64,000 bases of DNA, taken from the NCBI RefSeq assembly GCF_945859705.1, contig NC_079135.1, positions 28,197,679 through 28,261,678 of the forward strand, given 5' to 3'. Made by a program: the position numbers and the translations under genes. Of this stretch, positions 33,601-43,831 are shown piece after piece; within the stretch, counting starts at the first letter, position 1, and every line of letters begins with the position of its first letter. The DNA is from Episyrphus balteatus (Eukaryota > Arthropoda > Insecta > Diptera > Syrphidae). A model generated the notes under the pieces. The model made no database searches and was not told the DNA's origin. It saw only the letters and a program-made list of their open reading frames with translations.

Positions 33601-36600
33601 AAACGTTCATGTAGCGTGTTCGGGAGTTGTACCAGAAAATTGCCTTCACTCTGTCGGCCCTGATGGCTGACGGAGGTAATTGAGGCAAAATGGAGAATAT
33701 GGGCGGAATGTTAAATGGAAAATGGAAAATCCCATTCTCACTTCTGCGACGACAACGGCATGCACGAGCACCGTCACTGGGCGGGACGGGACGGGAAGAG
33801 GCAGCTGAGAATGGATTCTTGTATTTACACTGAACAACAACAACTGTCAGTCAGTTGGTTCGTGGTCGGCCCGTTTGAAATGCATAACTGTGTGGTTCTG
33901 AAGCCTCCAATAGCCTGGCCTGGGCTGGTTAGCTGACGGAATGAGAATTGAGGACGAAAACGAGGCAAAAGTTTTGCGTGCGGTGCTTTGCTTTGCTTAC
34001 TGCTTAGTGTTTCTGTTCTATGTTGTATGTAGCGCTCACTCTCTGGATGTCATTGTCGTAGTCTTCGTCGTCGTCATCATCGTGTGTAGTGTAGTGTAGT
34101 GTGTCTCGCACTCGTACGTGAAAATTTCAAATTGGATCTTATTTAAGGGATTGCTTTTGCTATGGGAGCTCTATTCTGCCTGCCCTGCCTATTATATTAT
34201 GGGACAACGAACAAGGGCATCCTCAGAGAGAGATACAAAGTCCTTTTTTTTCTATTTGAAATGAAAAACGAAGAAGAAAAAAGCACACAAAACTAACAAA
34301 AGGCATTCACAGATAGATAAAATTTAGGATGAGATACGAGTATCTGCATCTCTTTATGTCCATTTAGGACTAATAGTTATATGAATGTATTTCGTAGGAA
34401 AAGGATGCTGTGAGTATACGAGTATGTGTGTGAATTGAAAGAGAGATTCTTCTACTTTTTTTTTTTTGTCGTTTGTTCTTTTATCCAACAGATGATGATG
34501 ATGATAATGGTTTTTGATGGGGCACGTGAGTCATCTGCGCTATCTGAATAATGATATCTTTTTAACAATAGAGGATTTGGAGAGGGAGAAAACACGAGAC
34601 GATTAAAAAATTATCTTGAGTTTAAATTTTCCAAGATAAATATAACAAAGATGTGCGTTAAGAGGGATTCATGGAAAACGTGATCTTTGTTTAAGAGATA
34701 TTGAATTGATTTTTTTTTTGAATACCGGTTTATGGAGACATAATTCCTAAGAAATTATTGATATTTATTATCATTGAAACGTTTAAAATTTTCTATATAA
34801 ATCTGCAGAAATTAGATTGGATACAAAAGTTCAGCTGATTCAGAGTTATTTGACTGAATTTGGTGAATTACATTGTTGTCTCATTATTTGTTGCGCTTGT
34901 CAAAAGCATTCAGCTAAATAAGGATGAGTAGTCTGTTCAAATAGTAGTCTATTCAAATAAAAAAAAAACTTTACTGACTCACTCATTGACTCACTAACAG
35001 ATCATCAAAATTTTGGAGCACAGTGATGGTTTTGTGGAAAGATTTTCTATTCAAGAAAGTAGCCACTTTCAGCACAATTCCAACTGTCGTACAGTCGTAG
35101 AAAATTTTTACACAATGGTAGAAATTGTACTTTATATAAAAGCAACATTTTAAAGTTTGAAATTTTCTACCAAATTTTTGAACTTTTTTACTCAGCAAAA
35201 ACCGACCATTTCAGCCCATTCATACCCAAATTATAGAATACTTGTGACTATGGAAGAATCTTGAAAGTTGGTAGATTTGTAGAGTTTTATATTATTTATA
35301 CTTGGAACTTGAACTTTTCATCTTTTGACGGTTCAATTGAATTAATAAATTTAAAGACTTTTAAAATTTAAACTAATTGTAATTTATTATGTTGGCCAAC
35401 TAAAATTCTGCAAAGACTGATCATTTTGTGGGATTCAAGACCGAAAAACCGGTTGGTGGGAAAGTGCCCTTCCGTTTTGCTCAGGCCAATGAAAAAAAAA
35501 AAATAAATTATATTTTGAAATTTTAATTTTACTAGTAATTTGTAGGCTTTCAATTTTTTTTTTTTGCCCAAACCAATTTTTTATACATCATTTAAATAAA
35601 TTTAAGGTTTTGTCTAAAACGGTATTTAGCTCAAAAAGGGAGCTTCCAATCTTTTTCAGTTTTTTTCCTAATCCCTCCATTAGCTTGAGCACTTTTTAAA
35701 CATAAAATTGAGATGAAAAATTCTCAAAAATTACAAAATTATTGCGCAAAAAAAATAAGATTTAATGGATTACAATTTTTTTGTCCGCTGATTTCCGACT
35801 TATTTAAGCGAAAAATTCAAAAACACAAATCTATTTAACGCACATTTGAATTACATTCTTTAAGATCCTTTAATTAGAGCAATAAAAACAGAAACATAAA
35901 ATTCGTTCTGAAAATGAGCAAAACAACTTTCCATATATGTAAGTATATTTTTGGGAAGTTAATTTATAAAATAAGTAAATAAAAATATTTCAAGCATTCT
36001 TAAAAAGAAGTTGAAAAAAATATATACATATATTACGGAAAATTGTTTAAAAAAATAGTTTTTTCATAAAAAAGAAATCATTAAATAAAAAAAAAAACCT
36101 AAATTATTGTTCGTGAGAAGTTTATAATCCTAAGTATAAAATAAGGAAGTTTTTATGAAAAAACTAGGACAACCAGGCTAGGACAGCACATGATTGTTGT
36201 TATTCTGTGCCGTTGAAAAAAAAAAACCAAACAAATTTAAAAATTTTTGAAGTCATTTTTGGCTTCAATAATGTTTGAACCAAAGCAATCACAATTCCAA
36301 TGCCTGTCGCAATTTTGTTTCTGTCTCTATTGTTATTAATCGAAAGTCATTTAAGTAATTTGTTAAAAATGTCAAACTAATAAACATTAGTCATTATGCA
36401 GTACTAGATTTATTTCAAATCCTTTCAGTTCAATGTCTCGCTTTTCATCCATTAAATATTACTTAAGTGAGTAGGGTTTATTAAATAGACCTATGAATAG
36501 CTTGCCTTGAACTTTATTATTGTGCAAATTATAAAGTTAAAGAAAATCATTTGAACTGATTTTCTCCAAAGAGTTTAATCAAAAGAAGAAGCCAATTATG

Positions 36601-37370
36601 TGAAAAGCAACTAAAATATCTTCACATAGGTACATAATATGTATTATTTATCGGGGTTAAAACAAAAGTCTCAAAGTAATTAGAATTTCTTCCCACACAA
36701 TTTACAGAAATTCCAATTAAAGAAAAATATTATTTACTCAGTGAGAAAATGTTGGTATAGTTTATCATGTTAAAATCAAATCAAAAAATGTAAAACATAC
36801 AATTTGAATAAATTTTACCTTTTAAGTGGTATTTTTTTTTTCCTTTTTCTTTTTCTTAAACACAATTTCTAAATTAATCAAATTGCGAGTAAATAAATAT
36901 TTGATTTAAACGGTTTTATTTGTAGAGGTTTTTTTTACACCCTTTCTCTTTAATCAAGAAATAAAATGAAGAAAAATACAAGGATTATCTTTTTATAGGC
37001 GCATTCAATTTAAATTTACAAATATAAAACATACAACAGGGTGTGAAATTTTCATTCATAAAGCTTCGCAAATCGAAATGGGATAAATTAAATTGGGTTT
37101 GAACACTCAAAAGGATCTAAAAATTATGTTAAAATCATTTTAAATTTTAAAAGACATCCGGATGCTTTGCAGACTAGGTACTTTAAAGATCATTTCCAAA
37201 CCCATCAGCGGAAATTCGGATTTTTAGAGAAAGATGGTAACCATTCAACGTTACAAAGTCAAAATCTTCCACTTCCTACGAAATACAGGACATAATTTAT
37301 AAGAGCTATCCAAAGGCGTCAAGACAATATAACCCATCCTTTTTTATAATGAAAACACAACCTTAGTTTA
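30625..37370. other. Long stretch without a recognisable gene
   Basis: Mostly AT-rich. Around 30.78-30.88 kb gcagtga/tcactgc motifs iterate and can pair. A 6-bp-stem hairpin (GCGACG/CGTCGC) lies at 32971-32988. A GC-richer patch at 33.5-34.2 kb contains GAC/CGA simple sequence, and a GTAGT run lies at about 34085-34101, with an ATG run near 34492. Frames such as 32764-33081 and 33715-33936 lack any domain. No tRNA, transposase or RT motif was found here. Confidence 0.55.
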
Positions 37371-37374
37371 TGTT

Positions 37375-37480
37375 GGTGTAGTTCCTCAAGGAAGTCTTAT
37401 CAGACCGCTTCTATTTTCCCTTTTCACTAATTACATTACTTTAAAAACTTTGTATTCGAAGATGTCAATCCTTGTTGACA
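37375..37480 (+). pseudogene. Non-LTR reverse transcriptase relic
   Basis: In one plus-strand frame the translation reads VYVGVVPQGSLIRPLLFSLFTNYIT, a clear decayed match to the RT consensus GVPQGSxLGPLLFxLFINDI. It is followed ~15 codons later by FVFEDVN in the place of the catalytic FADD box. Stops follow directly. The catalytic motif is altered, so no activity is expected. Confidence 0.72.
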
Positions 37481-37490
37481 ATTTCAAGCC

Positions 37491-38507
37491 TTTTTAATGA
37501 TTCACGTACTTATTTTTGTAAGAGGATATCGAGCGCATCTAATTTTTTTATCAAAACTGAAAAAAATTGAGGAATTAATTCTAAATTCTAATCAAATTTT
37601 ATAAATATTCCCAATTCATCGATATTTCGTAAAATCTTTGAAAAGTTAATCAACATTAAAAGAGAATTATTTAATGTTTAGCTATAATATATTATATCAT
37701 TGGCCATTGCCCTCACAAATTAATAAAATAATAAACCTTGCCAGTGTCAGTAATTTTTCTAATCCAATCTCTATTCCCACAAAAGAATATAATAAAAGGA
37801 GAAAAAAGAAAAATTGATCCTTCATTAACCAAATACACACAAACACACACACACAATTAAGTACTAAATCAAATCGAAAAGAGATAAATCGAACATAAAG
37901 TGCATGTGTGACGTACGATTAATCATCGTCACCCTGTGACCAATGCTATGTTATATTCCTCTTATCCAATATCATTCCTCTCGTCTGTCGTAATACTGCG
38001 CACTTCTTTCCTTTTTTCTTTTTTTTTTCAATCAGAATGATTAGCATCTTCTTCGGATTGTTCCCCTCCCTCAAATCCCTACATATAATATAATTCTCTG
38101 CCACATTAGGCAAAAGGGTAAGGCGAAGGCCAAAAGAATATGTCAGCTGTAAACTGATTTAACCAGTTGTTCTCCCATGGGGCCTAATATACCTAAGGCT
38201 TTGACTCTGCTGAAGTGAGTTGGGTGAAGAGAAACTTTAGTCATTGCTACTTCTGCTGTAGTTGGTGGTTTCTGTTCTGCTGTTGTTGTTGCTACTCCTC
38301 CTTCTAACATGCAATCACCGCTATAATGCATAATTACAAATTATTGCCTCCAACCAGAACCAAATAAGACTGTGAACGTTGATATAGGAAGGTTTGGTTT
38401 CGTTCGTTCCTTACTTCGTTCCATCGTAATATGGACGTATATATTGAAGTAACTTCCACATGCCAAAGTGGACATGGAAGGTTAAACTATTACCATTTGT
38501 AATGGTT
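37491..38507. other. AT-rich stretch, no gene recognised
   Basis: Contains an interrupted (CA)n run at about 37835-37855. Nothing else recognised. Confidence 0.6.
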
Positions 38508-38589
38508 CGAAGAAGTTGGCCGAGCGAGTAGAGCGGCCGGATGGTGTACCACCACACAGGGCTCCAACTGTAGGCCCTAATCTTCTTCG
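38508..38589 (+). ncRNA. tRNA-like cloverleaf, candidate Pol III transcript or SINE head
   Basis: A GC-rich 82-nt island can fold into a four-way junction. The closing stem is CGAAGAAG/CTTCTTCG (38508-38515 with 38582-38589); then come a TT linker, a D-arm-like stem GGCC/GGCC (38518-38521 with 38535-38538, 13-nt loop), a middle hairpin TGGTG/CACCA (38542-38554), and a T-arm-like stem AGGGC/GCCCT (38558-38562 with 38574-38578, 11-nt loop). TTGGCCGAGCGAG at the A-box position closely resembles tRNA-Leu/Ser. The B-box position (GGCTCCAACTG) is weak, there is no proper anticodon loop and the loops are too long, so it is not a functional tRNA. A T-run about ten bases downstream could end Pol III transcription. 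Alternatives are a decayed tRNA, a SINE head or chance. Confidence 0.45.
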
Positions 38590-38599
38590 TCTTTGGGTA

Positions 38600-38608
38600 T
38601 TTTTTTTT
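38600..38608 (+). terminator. T-run after the tRNA-like block (possible Pol III terminator)
   Basis: An uninterrupted T9 run shortly after the closing stem, followed by a second T-run. T-runs are common in this window, so on its own this is weak evidence. Confidence 0.35.
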
Positions 38609-38609
38609 T

Positions 38610-39100
38610 CTATTTTTTTTTTTAATGAATTTTCATGAAAAAATTTCCGTTACGCTTGTTGGCTTTTGATAGACACATGCGAATTAGTTGGACACGGATT
38701 TGTTAAGTTTTAGTGCTGGTTACAGATACGTATTTTTTTTTAATTTTTATGGATGCAGATCAGAGTTCAGAAAATTGTTTGGAATTCGAATAAGCAACTA
38801 TTTAGAGTGTGTGTAGTTAAAAAGATTAACATGGGAATTATATTTGCATAGAGTTTGATGAACTTTTAAACTGATTATGTTTAGTGTAGGCAAACTGTAA
38901 AATTAAAATGGGAATGATTTAGTTTTTTTGCTTTAAAAGCGGAAGGTTACTTGGAGTTTTAGTTCGAAATATTCATCAACTAATCTATTATATTTTCTTG
39001 AGTTACAAGAGAAAAAGAATTGTAGACTGGAATCAAAAAAGTCCAGCGACAAATAAAACAGCCACAGGTCAGGATAACCTCTGTAACGAAAAAATAAAAT
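38610..39100. other. AT-rich stretch, nothing recognised
   Basis: No repeat, gene or structured element seen. Confidence 0.6.
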
Positions 39101-39101
39101 T

Positions 39102-39475
39102 TTTTTTTTGATCTGGATGTGCGAATATGTTAAACATATAGTTTTTGGGCCGCTGAATCCAGATTCGAAGTCAGGTTTTTGAGATATCCTCAAAAATGAC
39201 AAAACTAAAAAAAGTTCTAATCTGGGTTTTTGACATTTTTTGAGGTTTTCTCAAAAATCTGACGTGATACGGCAAAATAGACTTCGGATTCGGTTTAAGC
39301 GACCCAAAAAACATACGAATAACATGTTCGCACCCCCAGATAAGAAATTATTTTTTGTTTGGTTTTGACATTTTTTGAGGATACCTCGGAAATATGACGT
39401 GATAGGGAAAAATTGACTTAGAATAAAAAACATAGTTAAAAAATAGTCGCAACCCCAGGTGAGATTTTTTTTGTG
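39102..39475. repeat. Three copies of a ~130-bp module, one inverted
   Basis: A module at about 39102-39200 reads gatctgg-tgtgcga--atgtt, then gtttttgggccgct, then gaatcc-gattcgaagtc. It reappears inverted at 39228-39355 and again in that inverted orientation, shortened, at 39364-39475. The last two start 136 bp apart and share ttttgacattttttgagg and tgacgtgata. The arrangement is an inverted repeat plus a tandem duplication of one arm. No termini identified. Confidence 0.65.
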
Positions 39476-39479
39476 GCTG

Positions 39480-40033
39480 TGTAACTCAAGATTATTTTTC
39501 AAAAAATGTGTCTCATACCTTTTATCTTGATTCTAATAGTAAGCTGCAACCTGCATCAAAATTATCAATTGAAAACTTTTCTTCAACAAAGCTATTACAT
39601 ACATCCAGTTTCTTGACTTATTATTATCCACTTGAAAACAGCGATGCGTTCATTATGTTCTGCATTTAAACTTAAAAATATTTTCTGTTGAAAATTTCAT
39701 TGTTGTCTTTGCAACCTTTGCTTCATAGGTTGTAAAGGATTGCGTTAGTTTTTTTTTTTTTAAGTTGAACATCAATAAATCAGTTTCAAAACGCGTTTTT
39801 AAATAATTAAATTTTTTGTGAAAATAACGAAATTATAAAAATTTGTTTCACATTAAGCAAAAGTAAACTGATCAAAAATTAATAAATAAAACATTTTGAT
39901 AGATTTGCAGGTAAAAATTTTTATATAAAATGCTACTATTAGGTACCAAGCGGTAATGAGCATGTTTACAGGCTTGTACGATTTTAAAACGATGAGTCAG
40001 TTCAAAGTACTCTTTTATTTCTTAAAAATTCAA
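39480..40033. other. AT-rich stretch, nothing recognised
   Basis: A/T tracts only. Confidence 0.6.
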
Positions 40034-40900
40034 CCAGCTCTGTGAAGCCAGAACTACGAACTCAAAATTTTTGAACCAAATTTGTCTAATTCGTTTGTCC
40101 ACCCTTTGTCCATGTTTGTCCACCCAAAATTTTGGTTTGTCCACCCTTCAAAAAAATTTTAGAGCAAATTCTTTTTTTTTTTTTATAGGAAGTCTGAAAA
40201 ATGAAAAATTGTCTAAAAGGCTCATATTTTGAGATAGAAGAATAAAACCAACTGTAATCGTTTGTCCACCTCGAGTTCTATAAACATACCAAATATTATC
40301 GTTTTTCCACCCCCCGTTTAGGAGCAATTCCAAAAACAAATTTTGCACTGAAAAATTGAAATTCCCCTAAAATCCCCAAAAATCATTTTTTATCAAAAAT
40401 TCAAACTGCTGTCGTTTGTCCACCTCGAGTTTTTTTACGTATACAAAAAATCATTGTTTGGCCACCCTCTGTTTAGGAGATATTCCAAAAAGAATTTTTT
40501 TATAGCGAGGTGGACAGACGACAGAAATTTGAAATTTCGAAAAAAGTCAATTTTTGGAGATTTTATGGGACTTTGAAATTTTCAGTACAAATTTTGTTTT
40601 TTGAATATCAACTAATCGTAGGGTGGACAAACGATGATTTTTTGTTGTATACATTTCTCGATTGCCGTTTAAATTTTTGAAAAATAATAATTTTTGAGGA
40701 CTTTTTAATTTTCAGTAGAGGTACACTGTGGTGTATGCGTACTTTTTTGAGAGTTGCTATAAAAAAATTATTTTTGGAATATCTCCTAAACAGAGGGTGG
40801 AAAAACAATGATTTTTGGTATACGTAAAGAACTCGAGGTTGACAAACGACAGAATTTTTGATAAAAATTGATTTTTGGGGATTTTAGATTTTTTGGAATC
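40034..40900. repeat. Inverted-repeat element with iterated CGTTTGTCCACC motif
   Basis: The motif (C)GTTTGTCCACC or close variants occurs forward near 40092, 40114, 40135, 40259, 40301, 40413 and 40455, then in reverse near 40507, 40620, 40795 and 40835. Longer inverted blocks accompany it, such as CTCGAG next to the motif, ctgtttaggagatattcc against ggaatatctcctaaacag, and tttttggggattttag against its complement. The start (cagctctgtgaag) is shared with a relic at 54527. No target duplication was found. Short frames here reflect the repeats. Confidence 0.72.
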
Positions 40901-41635
40901 AGCATTAAAAAGTACCTTGAAATTATGTATCATATGTGTATATAATAACAACGTCTATTTTTGCTCATTTTGAAAATCTCGATTTCGCACTTTGACCTTG
41001 AAAATCGCGACTTGCGGACATAAGATTTTTTTAAAGTTTTAAGGTATATTATAGAATGCCAAAACGAAGGTATTGAGCAAAAAAAATTTCTATTAGCATT
41101 CATTCCGAGATTTACCCCTTTTTTCTCCTTATTTGACTGTAGGTATTATAAAAAAAAAGACCAAGTTTGACTTTTAGGAAGAGTATCGCAAAATTCTACC
41201 ATTTACTTAAAGTATCTGTCGTTGATAAGTTCTTCACAAACAATAGAGCTTTGCTAAATATTGTGAACTCAAATGAGACAAGCGTGGTGAAGGCACCCAA
41301 CCTTAGTTTCGACTTTGGGATAAGACCTGATCAAGTTCGTAGAAAGTTTTTCTTTTAATGATGGCAAAGTCACCCGACCGTTTTCATATAATTTTCGGAT
41401 AGGATAATTTTCGAAAACTTGATTTTTGTACAAATATTTTGTAAAGCAAAAAACAATCAAAACTATATAAAATTTCGGTTACTAACAGCTTTAATTTTTT
41501 TGTAGTTTGTTACTAGATCAATTGTTTTAAATCTGCGGAATCGTGCTATCCAAATTAAACATTGACCTTTCCATTCATAGCAGCGCAGTGCTATATTGTC
41601 TTCTTATCGTATCTTAAATTAAAAGCTAAAAAAAA
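40901..41635. other. AT-rich stretch, no gene recognised
   Basis: Two opposing short frames (41167-41358 plus, 41269-41460 minus) show no convincing domain. They may be remnants of the retroelement whose RT motif lies just to the right, but I cannot support that. Confidence 0.5.
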
Positions 41636-41690
41636 GCATCGGTGAAGGGATACAGCCTTGCGGTATCCCATGTAAGACTATAAAACTCAA
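41630..41690 (-). pseudogene. Non-LTR reverse transcriptase relic (minus strand)
   Basis: On the minus strand the translation reads HGIPQGCIPSPMLFFF, matching the RT consensus GxPQGCxLSPMLFxxY. The frame is not maintained on either side and no catalytic YADD-type box was found downstream. Confidence 0.65.
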
Positions 41691-43690
41691 CAAATCCATC
41701 ACTTCAGTATGACAAATCTCCTTGTGTTAGAAGTTTTCATTTTTCAACCATAATTTTGTGATATTAAGATTTATAAGAAAGAGAGTCTTGAAAAATTGGA
41801 TTCTAATGAAAATTTTGAACAAAGATATCTATTATTAAATTGCGTTAAGGTGCTTTCGAGCGTTATAAATTCTTCTTCGCGCAACTATATTCCTCACACC
41901 ATCCACCTTCGACTTTCTTATACAAAACCATACAAAATCATTTCACAGACCCATATCAAAAATTTTTTTCCACACAACAGACACAAAAGTTCACACAACA
42001 AAGAGCAAAAAAAATAAAAATAAAAAAATCATAAAAAAAGTCATACACACACAAACACCATACACAATTCTAAAACTAATAATTGAGTGCAAAGAACTTT
42101 GGATGATTAAGATCATTTTGAGTCATTTCGCATGTAGGCTTTGCTGATGGAGAGTTCGCTCAAGTCAATGCGTTTAACCAAGCATGGATAAAGTAACTCC
42201 CATGCCTAGAGTCACATAGCCCTAACGCGTCTCACCTCAAATGCTATATAAACCATCAACTGTAACCAACAACAACAACAAAAACGAAGACCGAGAAAAC
42301 TAAACCTGATTTCTTGAAGAAGATTTGCTCTGTGATGATACCATTTGCACGCTGCTGGTTTTCTGTTTCTGACTGTTTTGTGTGTTCAACACTGTTCCTA
42401 ACCCAGGTGGAAGGAAGAAGAAGTCGACGAAGTGATGACCAATCCACCAGAGAGAGTCACACAAAAATAAATAAAACCCAGTGCATTGGAGTATAAAAAA
42501 AAAGAAGATTCAAGATTCTGGAACCGAGAGAGCACACAGAACAGCAACACACAACAAATATTCTATACGAATGCGAATGGAGCAATTGAAATTGCGAATT
42601 TGTGTGTTTCGTTGATCTTCTTTATTTTTTTTTTTTTTTTGTTCTCTCCTTCTTATGGAGCAGAACACCAGACTGCTCTTGAGACAAGTCAACCACGACG
42701 ACGACGATGAAGATGATGACGATGGACGACAATAATAAAAAAAAAAATAATATAAAAAAAAAAAACGAAGAAGATGATACGAATGAGGACGACAGAGGCG
42801 TGCGCGCAGTTTTTTTTTTTTTTTTTTTTTGTATTTGCTGGCCAGGGACCAGCACCGCACTAGCAATAATCTAGTTGTTAACCTTGAGAAAAGTTTTAAA
42901 GTTCATCGAGCCTTTAAAGCATCTTCGTGGTATGCTCCAACTCCAACAACCTGGTCAGACGGCCCGACCAGCCTTTGATAGGAGACGGTAAATATCGTTC
43001 AAGCTTCTGGTATCACTAGAGCAAATCCAATTCCTGATGATGCCTTTTTGGTCTAACCACTTCACTGCTGAGGCTCGACCAAAGGGAGTTTGTTTTAAAG
43101 TTCATTGGCTATTATTTGAGTTCTCTCTTAAAGTGAATATTTTATAATATTTCTTCTGTTTCTTTGTGCATTTTTACATTTGTGTGTGTGTGTGTATTAT
43201 TTTTTTTTTCTTTTAATGAAATTCACAAGAATTTTTGGAAAGATGAATCTTTGAATTTTAACCTGTGCACAAGATTCAAGAGAAAATTATTTAATTATAG
43301 CAATAAACTCTAACGCCTGAAGGTTAACCGTGTATAGGGCATGAACGTGAAAAGGTTTTATAAATGTTCGGGGTAATGAGTTGATGTTAAATTGAAAAAA
43401 AAAAAAAAGAAGAACACACACAAAAAATTATATTTTATCTGAATCAAAGTGTACACTTGTTTAGTCTTTTCTTTAACTACCTGTTTTGGGACTTATCAGG
43501 AGTTTCCTTTTTGGGATTTACGATGGTTAAGCAAAGAGTTTTAATCGTTAATTTTGATTTATAACAAGGAAATCAGTTGAAAGTTTTCTTTAGAATTTTG
43601 TTATTTTTAATCTTTATGGATTTACTGATAAAAAAAAGGTTGAGAGTTTGTGTTTGAAATTTTTAACCAAATATAAAAAAATAATTGAAT
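41691..43690. other. Stretch without a supported gene; GC-richer around 42.1-43.1 kb
   Basis: A TATATAAA at about 42244-42251 is followed by CAA-rich sequence and a 60-residue frame (42314-42496), then by low-complexity GAC/GAT-rich DNA and long A- and T-runs near 42740-42760 and 42811-42830. This could be a promoter with a 5' untranslated exon, but there is no initiator, conserved peptide or clear splice pattern. A (TG)n run is at 43181-43195. Confidence 0.45.
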
Positions 43691-43830
43691 AAATGATGAA
43701 AATTTTAAATCTTGCTCTAATGTTTCAAATAGATATTTGCCGATGTGGCTAAAAAAAATAAAAAAATTGATGGACTTTAAATGGAACCCTGCGGAACGCC
43801 GCCTGATAGTGGTAACTGGTAACAAATTGG
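43690..43830 (-). pseudogene. Non-LTR reverse transcriptase relic (minus strand)
   Basis: Minus-strand translation gives LSGGVPQGSI, a stop, then SPSIFLFFL, matching SGVPQGSILSPLLFLLF of non-LTR RTs. A neighbouring frame continues with HIGKYLFETLEQDLKFSSF, which lines up loosely with the xDIGKxL...FADDLKIFS region. Frame changes and a stop show it is dead. Confidence 0.68.
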
Positions 43831-43831
43831 A

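Noticed and set aside
42244..42496. TATATAAA followed by a 60-residue frame with a hydrophobic N-terminal half
   Set aside because: It could be a promoter and first coding exon, but there is no initiator element, the frame begins at a TTG, and the peptide is not a convincing signal sequence.
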